From [Clostridium] hylemonae DSM 15053 (GTDB lineage: Bacteria > Bacillota > Clostridia > Lachnospirales > Lachnospiraceae), in contig NZ_CP036524.1 of assembly GCF_008281175.1 (NCBI RefSeq), forward strand, positions 1,674,001-1,738,000: 64,000 nt of DNA. Direction: 5' to 3'. A program made the position numbers and the translations under genes. This document shows positions 7,599-16,521 of the stretch, piece after piece (the first letter of the stretch is position 1; every line of letters starts with the position of its first letter). The notes under the pieces were generated by a model, which did no database searches, was not told the DNA's origin, and saw only the letters and a list, made by a program, of their open reading frames with translations.

Positions 7599-8834
7599 AT
7601 GAGACTGAGAGAAACCGGGCTTACGGCCGAAGAATTGAAGGCAATGACAGATAAGTATATGGTAGAGACTTATCCAAGGTATGATTTTGTCGCTGAGCGG
7701 GCGGAAGGAATGTACCTCTATGATGAGAAAGGAAATGCCTATCTTGACTTTTACGGAGGAGTCGCTGTAAACAGTGTGGGAAACAGAAATCACAGGGTGA
7801 TAGAAGCAGTCAAAGAACAGGCGGATGATATCGTGCATACGTTTAACTATCCGTATACGGTTCCGCAGGCGCTGCTTGCAAAGAAAATTTGTGACACAGT
7901 AGGGATGGACAAAATATTTTATCAGAATTCAGGAGCAGAAGCGAATGAATGCATGATCAAGATGGCGAGAAAATATGGAACAGACAAATACGGAAAGAAT
8001 CGTTATCATATTATAACGGCAAAGAATGGATTCCATGGAAGAACCTATGGCGCTATGTCGGCTACAGGGCAGCCGGACAGTGCCGTCCAGGAAGGTTTTA
8101 TGCCTGTGGTTCCGGGATTTTCATACGCAGAATTCAACAACCTGGAAGATTTTGCATCCAAGGTGACCGCAGATACGATAGCTGTCATGATCGAGCCTGT
8201 GCAGGGAGAAGGAGGTGTATATCCGGCTACAAGAGAGTTCATGGAAGGACTGAGAAAACTTTGTGATGACAAGGAGATGCTTCTTCTGCTGGATGAAGTG
8301 CAGACTGGATGGGGAAGAACGGGCGCCGCAATGGCGTATATGGGATATGGAGTCATGCCGGATGCCGTTTCGATGGCAAAGGCCATGGGCGGCGGCGTGC
8401 CGATCGGAGCCTGTTGTGCAAGAACGGAAGTTGCCGAAGCCTTAAGCGCCGGGAGTCATGGTTCTACTTACGGCGGAAATGCACTTGCATGTGCAGCGGC
8501 GCTTGCTTCTGTATCAGAGATTCTGGACAACAACTTAAGTGAAAATGCCAGGACAGTAGGAAAATATCTCAGAAAAAAGCTCGCAGAACTTCCCCATGTT
8601 AAAGAAGTCAGAGGGCGCGGCCTGCTTGTGGGCTGCGAATATGATATTCCGATCGCGGCAGACGTGAAATGGAATGCCCTGAAAAGAAGGGTGCTCATAA
8701 CAGCTATCGGGGACAGTGTGAACCGGATGACTCCGCCGCTGACGGCTGAAAAGAAGCATGTAGACAGACTTGTGGCAGCCATGAGAGAAGCTATAGAAGA
8801 AGCGGCAGAAGAACAGATAGTCAAAGCAGGCTGA
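7599..8834 (+). CDS. Class III aminotransferase (acetylornithine aminotransferase-like)
   Basis: 411 residues from ATG 7599, which follows GTGAGGAG (7585-7592). The longer open frame upstream runs through a terminator hairpin and is rejected. The fold-type I class III signature is present: 'NSGAEANECMIKMARKY', 'GFHGRTYGAMSATGQ', 'LLLDEVQTGWGRTG' (Asp binds the PLP pyridine nitrogen) and 'SMAKAMGGGVPIGA' with the Schiff-base lysine. The closest known relatives are ArgD acetylornithine and ornithine/4-aminobutyrate transaminases. No other arginine genes are adjacent, so substrate assignment is uncertain. The enzyme is cytoplasmic. Confidence 0.85.
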   Translation: MRLRETGLTAEELKAMTDKYMVETYPRYDFVAERAEGMYLYDEKGNAYLDFYGGVAVNSVGNRNHRVIEAVKEQADDIVHTFNYPYTVPQALLAKKICDTVGMDKIFYQNSGAEANECMIKMARKYGTDKYGKNRYHIITAKNGFHGRTYGAMSATGQPDSAVQEGFMPVVPGFSYAEFNNLEDFASKVTADTIAVMIEPVQGEGGVYPATREFMEGLRKLCDDKEMLLLLDEVQTGWGRTGAAMAYMGYGVMPDAVSMAKAMGGGVPIGACCARTEVAEALSAGSHGSTYGGNALACAAALASVSEILDNNLSENARTVGKYLRKKLAELPHVKEVRGRGLLVGCEYDIPIAADVKWNALKRRVLITAIGDSVNRMTPPLTAEKKHVDRLVAAMREAIEEAAEEQIVKAG

Positions 8835-8979
8835 TCCGTATATTGTTTACATTAAGCCCTACGGTCACGGAGGCCATGATAGTGCCTTTCACAGCCATAA
8901 TAAATTTCAGGATGACAAAGACAATTCCTCCCACAAGTGAAATCTTCAGGGTATTTTTTCGTATTTTACTCTGTGAAAA
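8821..8979 (-). other. Short open frame directly after maf, possible small membrane protein or remnant
   Basis: On the minus strand the frame continues after the maf stop for 52 residues in the same reading frame. It ends with TGA at 8823-8821, overlapping the 3' end of the aminotransferase gene. The product would contain a hydrophobic helix (SLVGGIVFVILKFIMAV) and then TIMASVTVGLNVNNIRISLL. There is no ATG near its start; only a GTG (the V of SLVGG) or a later ATG is available, and no ribosome site. It may be a decayed gene or a read-through extension. I do not recognise it. Confidence 0.2.
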
Positions 8980-9561
8980 TCAGTGTCCATGGAACGCACT
9001 CCTGTCTAATTCGTGATATAGACGTGCGATGGGCAGCCCGACGACATTGTTATAGTCGCCCTTAATGCATTTTACATGAATGGCAAAGGGTCCCTGAATA
9101 CCATAGGCTCCCGCCTTGTCAAAAGGATCTCCTGTAGCGATATAGTCCTGCATATCATGGCGGGAAATAGGATAAAACGTTACATCCGTCACTTCATAAA
9201 AAGTGTGGACCGCCGGTGTCCGGGCGCTTCCTGTAACAAGTGAGACGCCGGTATATACCTGATGTGTGCGGTCGGACAGAAGGGAGAGCATATCAAGCGC
9301 CTCCCCGCGTCCGGAAGGTTTTCCGAGTATCTCGTCCTTGTATACAACGATCGTGTCGGCGCCGATGACAGTACATGTATCTTCTGACAGTGTCCGGCAT
9401 ACATGAAGCGCCTTCTGGCGGGCCAGATTCATTACGATCTCGGGCGGAGTGCCGCCGGAGATCGTCTCTTCTATATCAGCCGGGATAATATCAAAGGCAA
9501 AGCCGGCCTGGGCCAATAATTCCTTTCTGCGCGGTGACGCAGAAGCCAGTATATATTTCAT
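8980..9561 (-). CDS. maf: Maf-like nucleoside triphosphate pyrophosphatase
   Basis: 193 residues. The N-terminal 'ILASASPRRKELL' is the Maf signature, followed by 'VIGADTIVVYKDEILGKP' and 'TGDPFDKAGAYGIQG'. These form the substrate pocket and the catalytic Asp region. Maf proteins hydrolyse dTTP/UTP or modified nucleotides to monophosphates and may influence septum formation. AAAGGAGG lies just upstream of the ATG on the minus strand. The gene is divergent from the deacylase gene and convergent with the aminotransferase. Confidence 0.95.
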   Translation of the reverse strand: MKYILASASPRRKELLAQAGFAFDIIPADIEETISGGTPPEIVMNLARQKALHVCRTLSEDTCTVIGADTIVVYKDEILGKPSGRGEALDMLSLLSDRTHQVYTGVSLVTGSARTPAVHTFYEVTDVTFYPISRHDMQDYIATGDPFDKAGAYGIQGPFAIHVKCIKGDYNNVVGLPIARLYHELDRSAFHGH

Positions 9562-10033
9562 AAGAATTCCTCCTTTTTACAACTGTTATAAATGACCCGT
9601 TACCGGGCCGCTATGTTCATTATGATAATAAGATACCACATTTGTGCCGGCTGGAACATATAAGAATGAAAAACTCTATTATTTACCGCGCCGGAAAGCG
9701 TCCTGCTGGAATTACGGCAAAGGCTGTTTGATGAATTGGTCTGTTTCTAAGCAGAATCAGACAGAGAAGAATTTAACGAAATTCCCTTTATAAATGCGGA
9801 CGGTTATCACAGCAAAACGATCGCGGAATTTTCGCAACAGCTGGATCCGGATGCCCTTTTCCCATTATTGGATCATGCATATTGAAGCGTGTCTGCGCAT
9901 CGAAAATAAAATAGACGGAAGGAAAGCGTAAATCTCGGGGATACATACGGCTTTATTTTTTTCTAGTTTTGCTCTATAATGAAATACGTGAAAATATATT
10001 GAATGAAAATAAGAGTAATGGAGGAATGAAGAT
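9562..10033. other. Intergenic region with no intact gene (472 bp)
   Basis: The left part is the maf leader on the minus strand and the right end carries the ribosome site (GGAGGA, about 10020-10025) of the next gene. A TATAAT lies at about 9974, but without a convincing -35. The middle contains the interrupted coding-like stretch listed separately. Confidence 0.5.
9685..9885 (+). pseudogene. Possible degraded coding remnant
   Basis: One frame reads TAPESVLLELRQRLFDELVCF, then a stop, then AESDREEFNEIPFINADGYH and on to 'AEFSQQLDPDALFPLLDHAY' with a terminal TGA. The composition looks protein-like on both sides of the internal stop, yet there is no start codon with a ribosome site. I do not recognise the family. 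It could also be chance. Confidence 0.22.
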
Positions 10034-10570
10034 ATGTACATCAGTGAGATTACGACTACTGCACCCACCGATGAGAGGATGCCGCTGGAACGGAAAATGT
10101 ATGAGACACTCGATAAATTGAAAATACCGTATGAGCGTGTGGATAATGATCCTGCGGCTTCGATGGAGGAATGCGCGGCTGTCGACAAGGCGATCGGAAC
10201 GGAGATCCGTAAAAATGTATTTCTCTGCAATCAGAAGAAGACGACATTTTTCCTTCTGGTCATGCCTGCGGACAAGGCCTTTGACACAGCTTCTTTCAGT
10301 AAGAAACTGGGCGTGTCCCACATGTCGTTCGCTCCGCCGGAGAAGATGCTGGAGCACCTTGGCACTACTCCTGGTTCTGCAAGCGTGGCAGGACTTCTGA
10401 ACGATGAGGATGACTATGTACAGGTGATCGTGGATAAGGAAGTGGCGGAGAGTGAGTGGTTTGGGTGCAACCCCGGAATTAATACGAGCCATCTGAAGTT
10501 TAAGACAAAGGATCTGCTCACGAAGTTTCTGCCTCATGTGCATCACAGGGCAAGGATCGTTGAGCTCTGA
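10034..10570 (+). CDS. Prolyl-tRNA deacylase-like protein (YbaK/ProX family)
   Basis: 178 residues. This is a stand-alone domain related to the editing domain of prolyl-tRNA synthetase. Features are 'YERVDNDPAASMEEC' in the N-terminal part, 'KNVFLCNQKKTTFFLLVMPADK' (lysine expected to contact the substrate) and the terminal 'FGCNPGINTSHLKFKTKDL'. Family members hydrolyse Ala-tRNA-Pro or similar mischarged tRNAs (ProX/PrdX type). GGAGGA (about 10020-10025) supports the ATG. The next gene starts 48 bases later, possibly from its own TATAAT-type promoter. Confidence 0.88.
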   Translation: MYISEITTTAPTDERMPLERKMYETLDKLKIPYERVDNDPAASMEECAAVDKAIGTEIRKNVFLCNQKKTTFFLLVMPADKAFDTASFSKKLGVSHMSFAPPEKMLEHLGTTPGSASVAGLLNDEDDYVQVIVDKEVAESEWFGCNPGINTSHLKFKTKDLLTKFLPHVHHRARIVEL

Positions 10571-10618
10571 AACAGGTGTCGGACGTATTTATTATAATAG
10601 AGTAAGGGGCAGGGACAT

Positions 10619-12325
10619 ATGAAATCAGAAACAGAGTTAAAACAGTTGTTATACAGCATTGACCATAAGGGGTATCCGGCATATAAGGGTACGAGAGGCA
10701 GTTACCGGTTCGGCAGTTATGAATTGTCCATTGACCATGTTCAGGGCGATCCATTTGCCGCCCTGTCGAAGCTGAGTGTGAAAGTGGCGGGCCGCACCGC
10801 GGGATTTCCCGGCCGGCTGTATGATACAAAATATAAGCGCATTGCGCTTCAGGACTACGTGACGAGACAGTTTGCCGCCCAGGCCGGCCGTTATACGTTT
10901 CAGGCGAAAGGCTCAGGTAAGAGCGGCATTATTTCGGTGACCCGCTGCGGACAGGAGGTGCTGGAGCGGACATCCTGTACGATCGAGGAGCGAACGGGTG
11001 ACGTGACAGTGCGGTTTGAAGTCGGATTTCCCGCAAACGGACGTACGATCAATGCAAGAGAGCTGATCAAGATACTATATGATTATCTGCCTGCGTGTGT
11101 GGAAAAATCCATGATGTACAAGGAGCTGAACGCCGGCAAAGTAGAGAAAGTCATGGAACTGAGTGTGGACAGGGAATTTATACGGGAGGAATTAAAGCGG
11201 CTTGACCTTGCGGCCTTCGTAGCCAACGGTTCGATTCTTCCGAGAGAGTCCGGAGTTTCCCAGAGACCGATGAAGGACGCGGTTGCATTTGTGTCGCCGG
11301 GATCAATGGAAGTCACGCTTGAACTGCCTTATAAAGGAACACTCACCGGCATGGGAGTGAAAAAGGGGATCACACTTATCGTTGGCGGCGGATATCACGG
11401 TAAGTCAACGCTGCTCAAAGCGCTGGAAGCCGGGGTATATCCGCACATTTCCGGGGACGGAAGGGAATATGTCGTTACGGACAGCACCGCAGTCAAATTA
11501 AGGGCAGAAGACGGGAGAAGCATCAAACATACGGATATCTCCATGTTCATCAATGACCTGCCGAACGGGAAAGATACAAACGCATTTTACACCGAGGATG
11601 CCAGCGGCAGTACATCGCAGGCTGCCAATGTGGTAGAGAGTCTTGAGGCGGGGGCGAAAGTATTTCTCATAGATGAGGATACAAGCGCCACGAACTTTAT
11701 GGTCCGGGATGAACTGATGCAGCAGGTCATCCACCGCGATATGGAGCCGATCACGCCATTTATAGAGCGGGTCGGTGACTTGTATAAGACGTACGGTATC
11801 TCCACCATTATCGTGGCCGGCAGCTCCGGGGCTTATTTCCAGGTGGCGGACGAGATCATACAGATGGACCGTTACGTGCCGAAGGAAATTACCGAAGCGG
11901 CAAAAGCGGCCGCAAGAGAATATCCAAGCCTGGAACTGCCGGGCGATAAGCCGGAAATGCCGGAATTCAAGAGATTCGTAAGGAGCAATCCGGACCTGAA
12001 GCAGAAGGGGCGCATCAAGATAAAGACGCTCGGAAAAGACGGGGTACAGCTGAACCACGATACGATCGATCTGCGGTATGTGGAACAGCTGGCGGATGCA
12101 GAGCAGCTTACCTGTCTTGGCCATATCGTAAAATATATGGAAGAACATATGATGGACGGCAGGACAACGATGCAGCAGCTCATAGAAAAGCTGGCGGCTC
12201 AAATGGACAGCTCTGGGTTTAAAGTGATCTGTGAAGAGTCCTATCTTCCGGGAAATCTTGCAATGCCGAGAAAACAGGAGATCTACGCATGCCTGAACCG
12301 TTACAGACGGTTGGGGACACGTTAA
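10619..12325 (+). CDS. Predicted ATPase of the ABC class (PF09818-like)
   Basis: 568 residues. The family has an N-terminal RNA-binding-like region ('AYKGTRGSYRFGSYELSIDH VQ' type motif near residue 20), a P-loop GGGYHGKSTLL from about residue 256 and a Walker B-like 'VFLIDEDTSATNFM' near 346. This set is characteristic of the soluble 'ABC class' ATPases of unknown substrate found in Firmicutes and plants. It is cytoplasmic, since no membrane segment is visible. The last codons (TTG GGG ACA CGT TAA) lie inside the palindromic repeat 12313-12388, so the C-terminal residues GTR are encoded by the repeat. Confidence 0.88.
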   Translation: MKSETELKQLLYSIDHKGYPAYKGTRGSYRFGSYELSIDHVQGDPFAALSKLSVKVAGRTAGFPGRLYDTKYKRIALQDYVTRQFAAQAGRYTFQAKGSGKSGIISVTRCGQEVLERTSCTIEERTGDVTVRFEVGFPANGRTINARELIKILYDYLPACVEKSMMYKELNAGKVEKVMELSVDREFIREELKRLDLAAFVANGSILPRESGVSQRPMKDAVAFVSPGSMEVTLELPYKGTLTGMGVKKGITLIVGGGYHGKSTLLKALEAGVYPHISGDGREYVVTDSTAVKLRAEDGRSIKHTDISMFINDLPNGKDTNAFYTEDASGSTSQAANVVESLEAGAKVFLIDEDTSATNFMVRDELMQQVIHRDMEPITPFIERVGDLYKTYGISTIIVAGSSGAYFQVADEIIQMDRYVPKEITEAAKAAAREYPSLELPGDKPEMPEFKRFVRSNPDLKQKGRIKIKTLGKDGVQLNHDTIDLRYVEQLADAEQLTCLGHIVKYMEEHMMDGRTTMQQLIEKLAAQMDSSGFKVICEESYLPGNLAMPRKQEIYACLNRYRRLGTR

Positions 12326-12388
12326 AATGAATTGGGGACGGGGGTTTTTTAAAAAACCCCCGTCCCCAATTCATTTTAACGTGTCCCC
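12313..12388 (+). repeat. Perfect 76-bp palindrome, family 1, overlapping a gene end
   Basis: The 38-base arms 12313-12350 and 12351-12388 are exact reverse complements around TTTTTTAAAAAA. Arm layout is GGGGACACGT - TAAAATGAATT - GGGGACGGGGG - TTTTTT. The left arm contains the last codons and TAA of the ATPase gene. The right arm ends six bases from the stop of the convergent dacF-like gene. It probably terminates both transcripts. Confidence 0.92.
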
Positions 12389-12393
12389 GGTGC

Positions 12394-13671
12394 CTAGAGC
12401 AGCAGGTCGTTCAGGGCGTCTTTCAACGCGCTCTGGTAACTTACTTCATCTACGGTTTCTCCAGCCACGATATCTTTGCTGCCGATTTCTTTTCCGGCCA
12501 GATAATATTTCATCTCACCGATTTTGGTTCCTTTTTTTATCGGAGCTTTTAGTTTCTTTTTCATAACCTTTTTCTTTTCTATGCTGTTCAGATCCGCCCC
12601 GGTAGTATCTATGTACGCAAATGGCTCTGTCTGCTCAGCCTTGACTGTTTTTTTTACGCCCCGCGACAGTGAGACGGGCTTGATGGAGGCGATTTTGTCC
12701 TCCTCGTATTTGTTGCACTTTCCAAAGCCATAGTTCAGCAGCGTGGTGGCGTCGCTGAACCGTGCCTTATGGTCCGGGGCAGCCATGATGACCGCGATCA
12801 GTTCCATGCCGTTTTTCTCAGCGGTGGCGGAGACGCAGTATTTGGCTTTGTCTGTGGAGCCGGTTTTCAGGCCGGTCGCATATTCGTACTGTCGTACGAG
12901 CTTGTTTGTATTGGTCAGTCCGAATTCGGTAGTTCCTTTATTGGTGGTATGTGTTATGTTTTCCATCCATATCATGGAATAGTCCCGGATCTGCGGGTAT
13001 GTAGTGATCAATTCGCGGGACATTAAAGCGATGTCCCTGGCTGTCGTGAGGTGTCCGTCTGTATCAAGACCATTGCAGTTCACAAAATGTGTATTGGTCA
13101 TGCCGAGTCCTTTGGCCCGTTCATTCATGTTCTTGACAAATTCTTCCTCATTTCCACATATGTATTCTGCCATGGCAACGCAGGCATCATTTGCCGAGGC
13201 CACTGCGATACATTTTATCATCGTGTCGACGGTCTGTGTCTCGCCGGGTTCCAGGAAGACCTGAGAACCGCCCATAGAGGCGGCAAACTCGGACGTCGAT
13301 ACAGAATCGTCCAATTTGATTTTACCGTCCTTTAAAGCGTCGAATATGAGCAGCAGCGTCATGATCTTCGTCACGCTGGCCGGCGGCCGCTGCTCGTCGG
13401 CATCCTTTTCATAGATCACCTGCCCGGTGGACGCCTCCATAAGGACAGCCGACGGTGCGGAGACCGTAAGACCGGAAGCGGCATCCTGGCCGGATTCGGA
13501 ATCCGAACCGGCGTCTGTGCCGTCATCAGCGCCGGCCTCGTTGTTTTTCTCCTGCTCCTGGCCCGTGTCCTCTTCGTAGAGGAGGGTATTGTCCGGCGGT
13601 GCGGCAAGAGCGACAGACTGGGTACATAAAAATACGCATATTAGTAGAGCAAAGAATCGCTTCATTGGCAA
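12394..13671 (-). CDS. D-alanyl-D-alanine carboxypeptidase (DacF-like, S11)
   Basis: 425 residues. A signal peptide (KRFFALLICVFLCTQSVALA) is followed by an acidic, low-complexity linker (residues about 33-66, rich in E, D, S, G). The penicillin-binding catalytic motifs follow: SVTK (S99-K102), SAN near 158 and KTG near 273. A C-terminal beta domain ends the protein. Such enzymes trim peptidoglycan stem peptides outside the membrane; DacF acts in spore cortex control in Bacillus. A second S11 enzyme is encoded at 18957-20174, so redundancy or division of labour is likely. Confidence 0.92.
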   Translation of the reverse strand: MPMKRFFALLICVFLCTQSVALAAPPDNTLLYEEDTGQEQEKNNEAGADDGTDAGSDSESGQDAASGLTVSAPSAVLMEASTGQVIYEKDADEQRPPASVTKIMTLLLIFDALKDGKIKLDDSVSTSEFAASMGGSQVFLEPGETQTVDTMIKCIAVASANDACVAMAEYICGNEEEFVKNMNERAKGLGMTNTHFVNCNGLDTDGHLTTARDIALMSRELITTYPQIRDYSMIWMENITHTTNKGTTEFGLTNTNKLVRQYEYATGLKTGSTDKAKYCVSATAEKNGMELIAVIMAAPDHKARFSDATTLLNYGFGKCNKYEEDKIASIKPVSLSRGVKKTVKAEQTEPFAYIDTTGADLNSIEKKKVMKKKLKAPIKKGTKIGEMKYYLAGKEIGSKDIVAGETVDEVSYQSALKDALNDLLL

Positions 13672-13767
13672 CTCTCCATATAGATTCTATTATTACCAGT
13701 GTAGTGGAAAGAGTGAAAAAATATGACCGGGGACAGGGTAAAAATAAAAAGGGACACGCTGAAATGA

Positions 13768-13809
13768 GTTGGGGACGGAGGTTTTTTAAAAAACCTCCGT
13801 CCCCAACTG
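13768..13809 (+). repeat. Palindrome family 1, truncated copy
   Basis: The perfect core pairs 21-base arms around TTTTTTAAAAAA. The left side continues outwards with GGGACACGCTGAAATG as in the full copies, but the matching right-hand extension is missing and replaced by the 3' end of the M24 peptidase gene. Another partial GGGGACAGGGT motif lies at about 13733. The copy is thus one-sided and decayed. Confidence 0.8.
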
Positions 13810-13820
13810 CCTTAAAAAAA

Positions 13821-15608
13821 TTAAATTGCTCTTGTGTATCGTCTGAGCCATTCTTTTTCGTCTTCGCTCAGATGAGGGGAGACGATGTCGTATACTTTCG
13901 CATGGTATGCATTCAGCTGATCCTTATCTGCCTGGGACAGCAGTTCCGGCTTGACGGCGTCCAGATCTATCGGCACATAGGTGATCGGTTCAAAATAGAG
14001 GAACTGTCCATATTCCGTACAGTCACCTTTTCTTACGACCATCTCGTTTTCTGTTCGGATGCCGTGGGAACCTTCAATGTAAAGTCCCGGTTCATTCGTT
14101 ATGACCATGCCGGGCTCCAGCGGATGTTTTTCCTTTTCGCGGATCGCGCAGCGGAAGCCGGTAGGCGCCTCGTGGATATTCATCAAGTATCCTACGCCGT
14201 GGCCGGTACCGTGATTGAAGTTCTGGCCGCGCTCCCAGAGCGGCTGTCTCGCGAGCACATCCAGATTATAACCCGTAGTCCCGTAGAGGAACACTGCGGC
14301 GGCAAGATGGAGATTGCATTTGAGAACAGCAGTGAAATCTTCCTTCATATTTTCCGGAACATCACCAAGGGCAAAGGTTCTGGTGATATCGGTGGAACCT
14401 TCATAGTATCCTCCGCCGGTATCGGTCAGGAAGAGAGAACCTTCCTTCAGAGGGACATTTGTCTCGGGAGTGGAGGTATAGTGCACGATCGCCCCGTGTT
14501 CGCCGAATCCGCAGATCGGTTCAAAGCTCTGCCAGAGATAACCTTCCTGTTCCCTGCGGAATTCCTCCAGTTTGTCGGCAGCGCTGAGTTCGGTGATCTC
14601 TGTCTCACCGACATTTTGTTTCAGCCAGTACATGAACTTTGTGACAGCTACACCGTCCTTAACATGCGCATTGACGATATTTTTAAGCTCCGTGTCATTT
14701 TTCATGGCCTTCATGACGATCGTCGGATTGTCCTGTTCAATTATCTTTGCGCCTTTCGGGATATTATTATACAGCGCATAGTTCAATCTGGAAGGATCCA
14801 CGAGTATGGCATCGGTGTCCTTAAAATTTTTTACATCTTCATACACCGCATTGTAAGGATGCAGGGAAATATGATCCGCCGCAAGCTTTGCTTTCATGTC
14901 CCCAGTCAGCTTCTTCTCGTCGATGTAAAGCTTCATTTCATCCATTGTGATGACAGCATAGGAGAGCAGAAGCGGGAAAAATTCGATATCATTGCCGCGC
15001 AGATTTGTCGTCCAGCAGACGTCATCCAGCGCCGCGATAACGTGGATATCCGCGCCTGCGGCTTTCATGGCCCCGCGGATACGCGCTAGCTTTTCGGCTG
15101 TAGATTCGCCCGTATATGTTTCCCCAAGAGCAAAGGCAGGCTCCTCTGAAAGCGGCGGACGGTCAGTCCATATCTTGTCGATCAGGTCCTCGGAATAATC
15201 GATCGTTCCGTTTTTTGGGGCAACGGCCGCTTCAAGAGCCTGTCCTTCCCCCATCGCAACGACACGTCCGTCAAATCCCAACGTTCCGTTTTCCGGAAGC
15301 ATATCTGTGATAAATTCTTCAACAGAAGGTACGCCCGGTTCCCCCATTTTGAACAGCTTGACGCCGCTTCCCTCAAGCTGCCTGGCAGCCTGGATAAAGT
15401 ACCTCCCGTCTGTCCACAGGCCGGCCTCGTCCTGTGTGATCACGGCGGTTCCGGCAGAACCGGTAAATCCGGTGATAAATGCTCTTGCTTTGAAATGTTC
15501 CCCAACATATTCACTCTGATGATTGTCGTCTGTCGGCACCATATAGATGTCGAAGCCCTTTTCTGCCATCAAAGCACGCAGAGCGGTGAGTCTTTCTGGT
15601 ATATTCAT
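13821..15608 (-). CDS. M24 family Xaa-Pro aminopeptidase
   Basis: 595 residues, the size of the long bacterial/eukaryal aminopeptidase P type with two creatinase-like N-terminal domains and a C-terminal pita-bread domain. Metal ligands are seen in order: 'LTDTGGGYYEGSTDITRT' (two Asp), 'GTGHGVGYLMNIHE' (His), 'MVITNEPGLY' (Glu) and 'GIRTENEMVV' (Glu). It removes N-terminal residues before proline in the cytoplasm. The AGGGAGG ribosome site lies just upstream of the ATG. Its promoter region faces that of the HAD phosphatase gene. The coding stop is 11 bases from a truncated palindrome. Confidence 0.95.
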   Translation of the reverse strand: MNIPERLTALRALMAEKGFDIYMVPTDDNHQSEYVGEHFKARAFITGFTGSAGTAVITQDEAGLWTDGRYFIQAARQLEGSGVKLFKMGEPGVPSVEEFITDMLPENGTLGFDGRVVAMGEGQALEAAVAPKNGTIDYSEDLIDKIWTDRPPLSEEPAFALGETYTGESTAEKLARIRGAMKAAGADIHVIAALDDVCWTTNLRGNDIEFFPLLLSYAVITMDEMKLYIDEKKLTGDMKAKLAADHISLHPYNAVYEDVKNFKDTDAILVDPSRLNYALYNNIPKGAKIIEQDNPTIVMKAMKNDTELKNIVNAHVKDGVAVTKFMYWLKQNVGETEITELSAADKLEEFRREQEGYLWQSFEPICGFGEHGAIVHYTSTPETNVPLKEGSLFLTDTGGGYYEGSTDITRTFALGDVPENMKEDFTAVLKCNLHLAAAVFLYGTTGYNLDVLARQPLWERGQNFNHGTGHGVGYLMNIHEAPTGFRCAIREKEKHPLEPGMVITNEPGLYIEGSHGIRTENEMVVRKGDCTEYGQFLYFEPITYVPIDLDAVKPELLSQADKDQLNAYHAKVYDIVSPHLSEDEKEWLRRYTRAI

Positions 15609-15664
15609 CTTAAAAACCTCCCTTTTTAGAAATGATCTCTAATAAGAGATTCTAACATATTTGT

Positions 15665-15693
15665 TTGCAAAAACAAAGGAATAATTATATAAT
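15665..15693 (+). promoter_or_regulatory. Promoter of the HAD-phosphoesterase pair
   Basis: TTGCAA (15665-15670), a 17-base spacer and TATAAT (15688-15693). A small dyad ATCTCT-AATA-AGAGAT (15635-15650) lies between this and the divergent peptidase gene. Confidence 0.65.
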
Positions 15694-15717
15694 TATCACG
15701 ATAAAAAGGAGCAGAAT

Positions 15718-16518
15718 ATGTTAAAAGAGAAAAAGTATTTTTTATTTGATATTGACGGCACTCTCGCTGTGGATGACGTGCTGTTTGACGGAAGCCGGGA
15801 GCTTATCGCTCATATCGCGTCGATCGGAGGCCGTTCCTTCTACATTACGAACAATTCTACGAAAAGCAGAAAAGACTATATGGAAAAATTTAAGCGGTGG
15901 GGCATCCAGACGGACGAAGACCAGTTTATCACGGCGTCCTATGCCGCCTGCCGGTATCTGAAAGAGCAGTATCACGGCAGGAAGCTCTTTGTCATGGGAA
16001 CGCCTTCCTTTGTGGAAGAAGTAAAAAGCTGCGGATTTGAAGTGACGGAGCAGGCTGAAAAAGATGTTGCGTGCGTGGTGGTCGGGTTTGACAGAACGCT
16101 TTGTTACGACAAGGTGGAGGCAGCCTGTGAACTGCTGTTCCGGCCGGAGGTAGATTATATTGGCACAAATCCGGATTACAGATGTCCGACGTCCTTTGGG
16201 TTTGTCCCGGACTGCGGCGGCATATGCGAAATGCTGAATGTGACCGTGGACCGGACTCCGCGTTATGCAGGCAAACCAGATAAAGGGATCGTGACGATGT
16301 GTATGGAACAGGTGGGGGCAAAGCCTGAGGAAGTGCTTGTTGTGGGAGACCGTCTGTATACGGATATCGCATGCGGCATCCGGGCAGGTGTGGAGACCGC
16401 CCTCGTATTCACGGGAGAAGCGAAGGAGAAAGACCTTGCCCAAACCGAATTTCGGCCGGATCATGTGTACAGAGATATCAGGCAGCTATATGAAGACTTC
16501 CGCGGACAAGGAGAATGA
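15718..16518 (+). CDS. HAD superfamily phosphatase, NagD-like
   Basis: 266 residues. The first HAD motif is FDIDGTL near residue 10, the second is 'FYITNNSTKSR', and the C-terminal 'VVGDRLYTDIACGIRAG' is the fourth. This arrangement with a C2 cap is that of NagD/PGP-type phosphatases that act on sugar or nucleotide phosphates. The product is cytoplasmic. Three bases separate its TGA from the GTG of the phosphoesterase gene, so the two are translationally linked. Confidence 0.9.
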   Translation: MLKEKKYFLFDIDGTLAVDDVLFDGSRELIAHIASIGGRSFYITNNSTKSRKDYMEKFKRWGIQTDEDQFITASYAACRYLKEQYHGRKLFVMGTPSFVEEVKSCGFEVTEQAEKDVACVVVGFDRTLCYDKVEAACELLFRPEVDYIGTNPDYRCPTSFGFVPDCGGICEMLNVTVDRTPRYAGKPDKGIVTMCMEQVGAKPEEVLVVGDRLYTDIACGIRAGVETALVFTGEAKEKDLAQTEFRPDHVYRDIRQLYEDFRGQGE

Positions 16519-16521
16519 TAA

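Noticed and set aside
13599-15089. A 496-codon plus-strand open frame over the M24 peptidase gene
   Set aside because: The minus-strand frame has full M24 motifs and a ribosome site. The plus frame is an antisense shadow and has no recognisable protein features.
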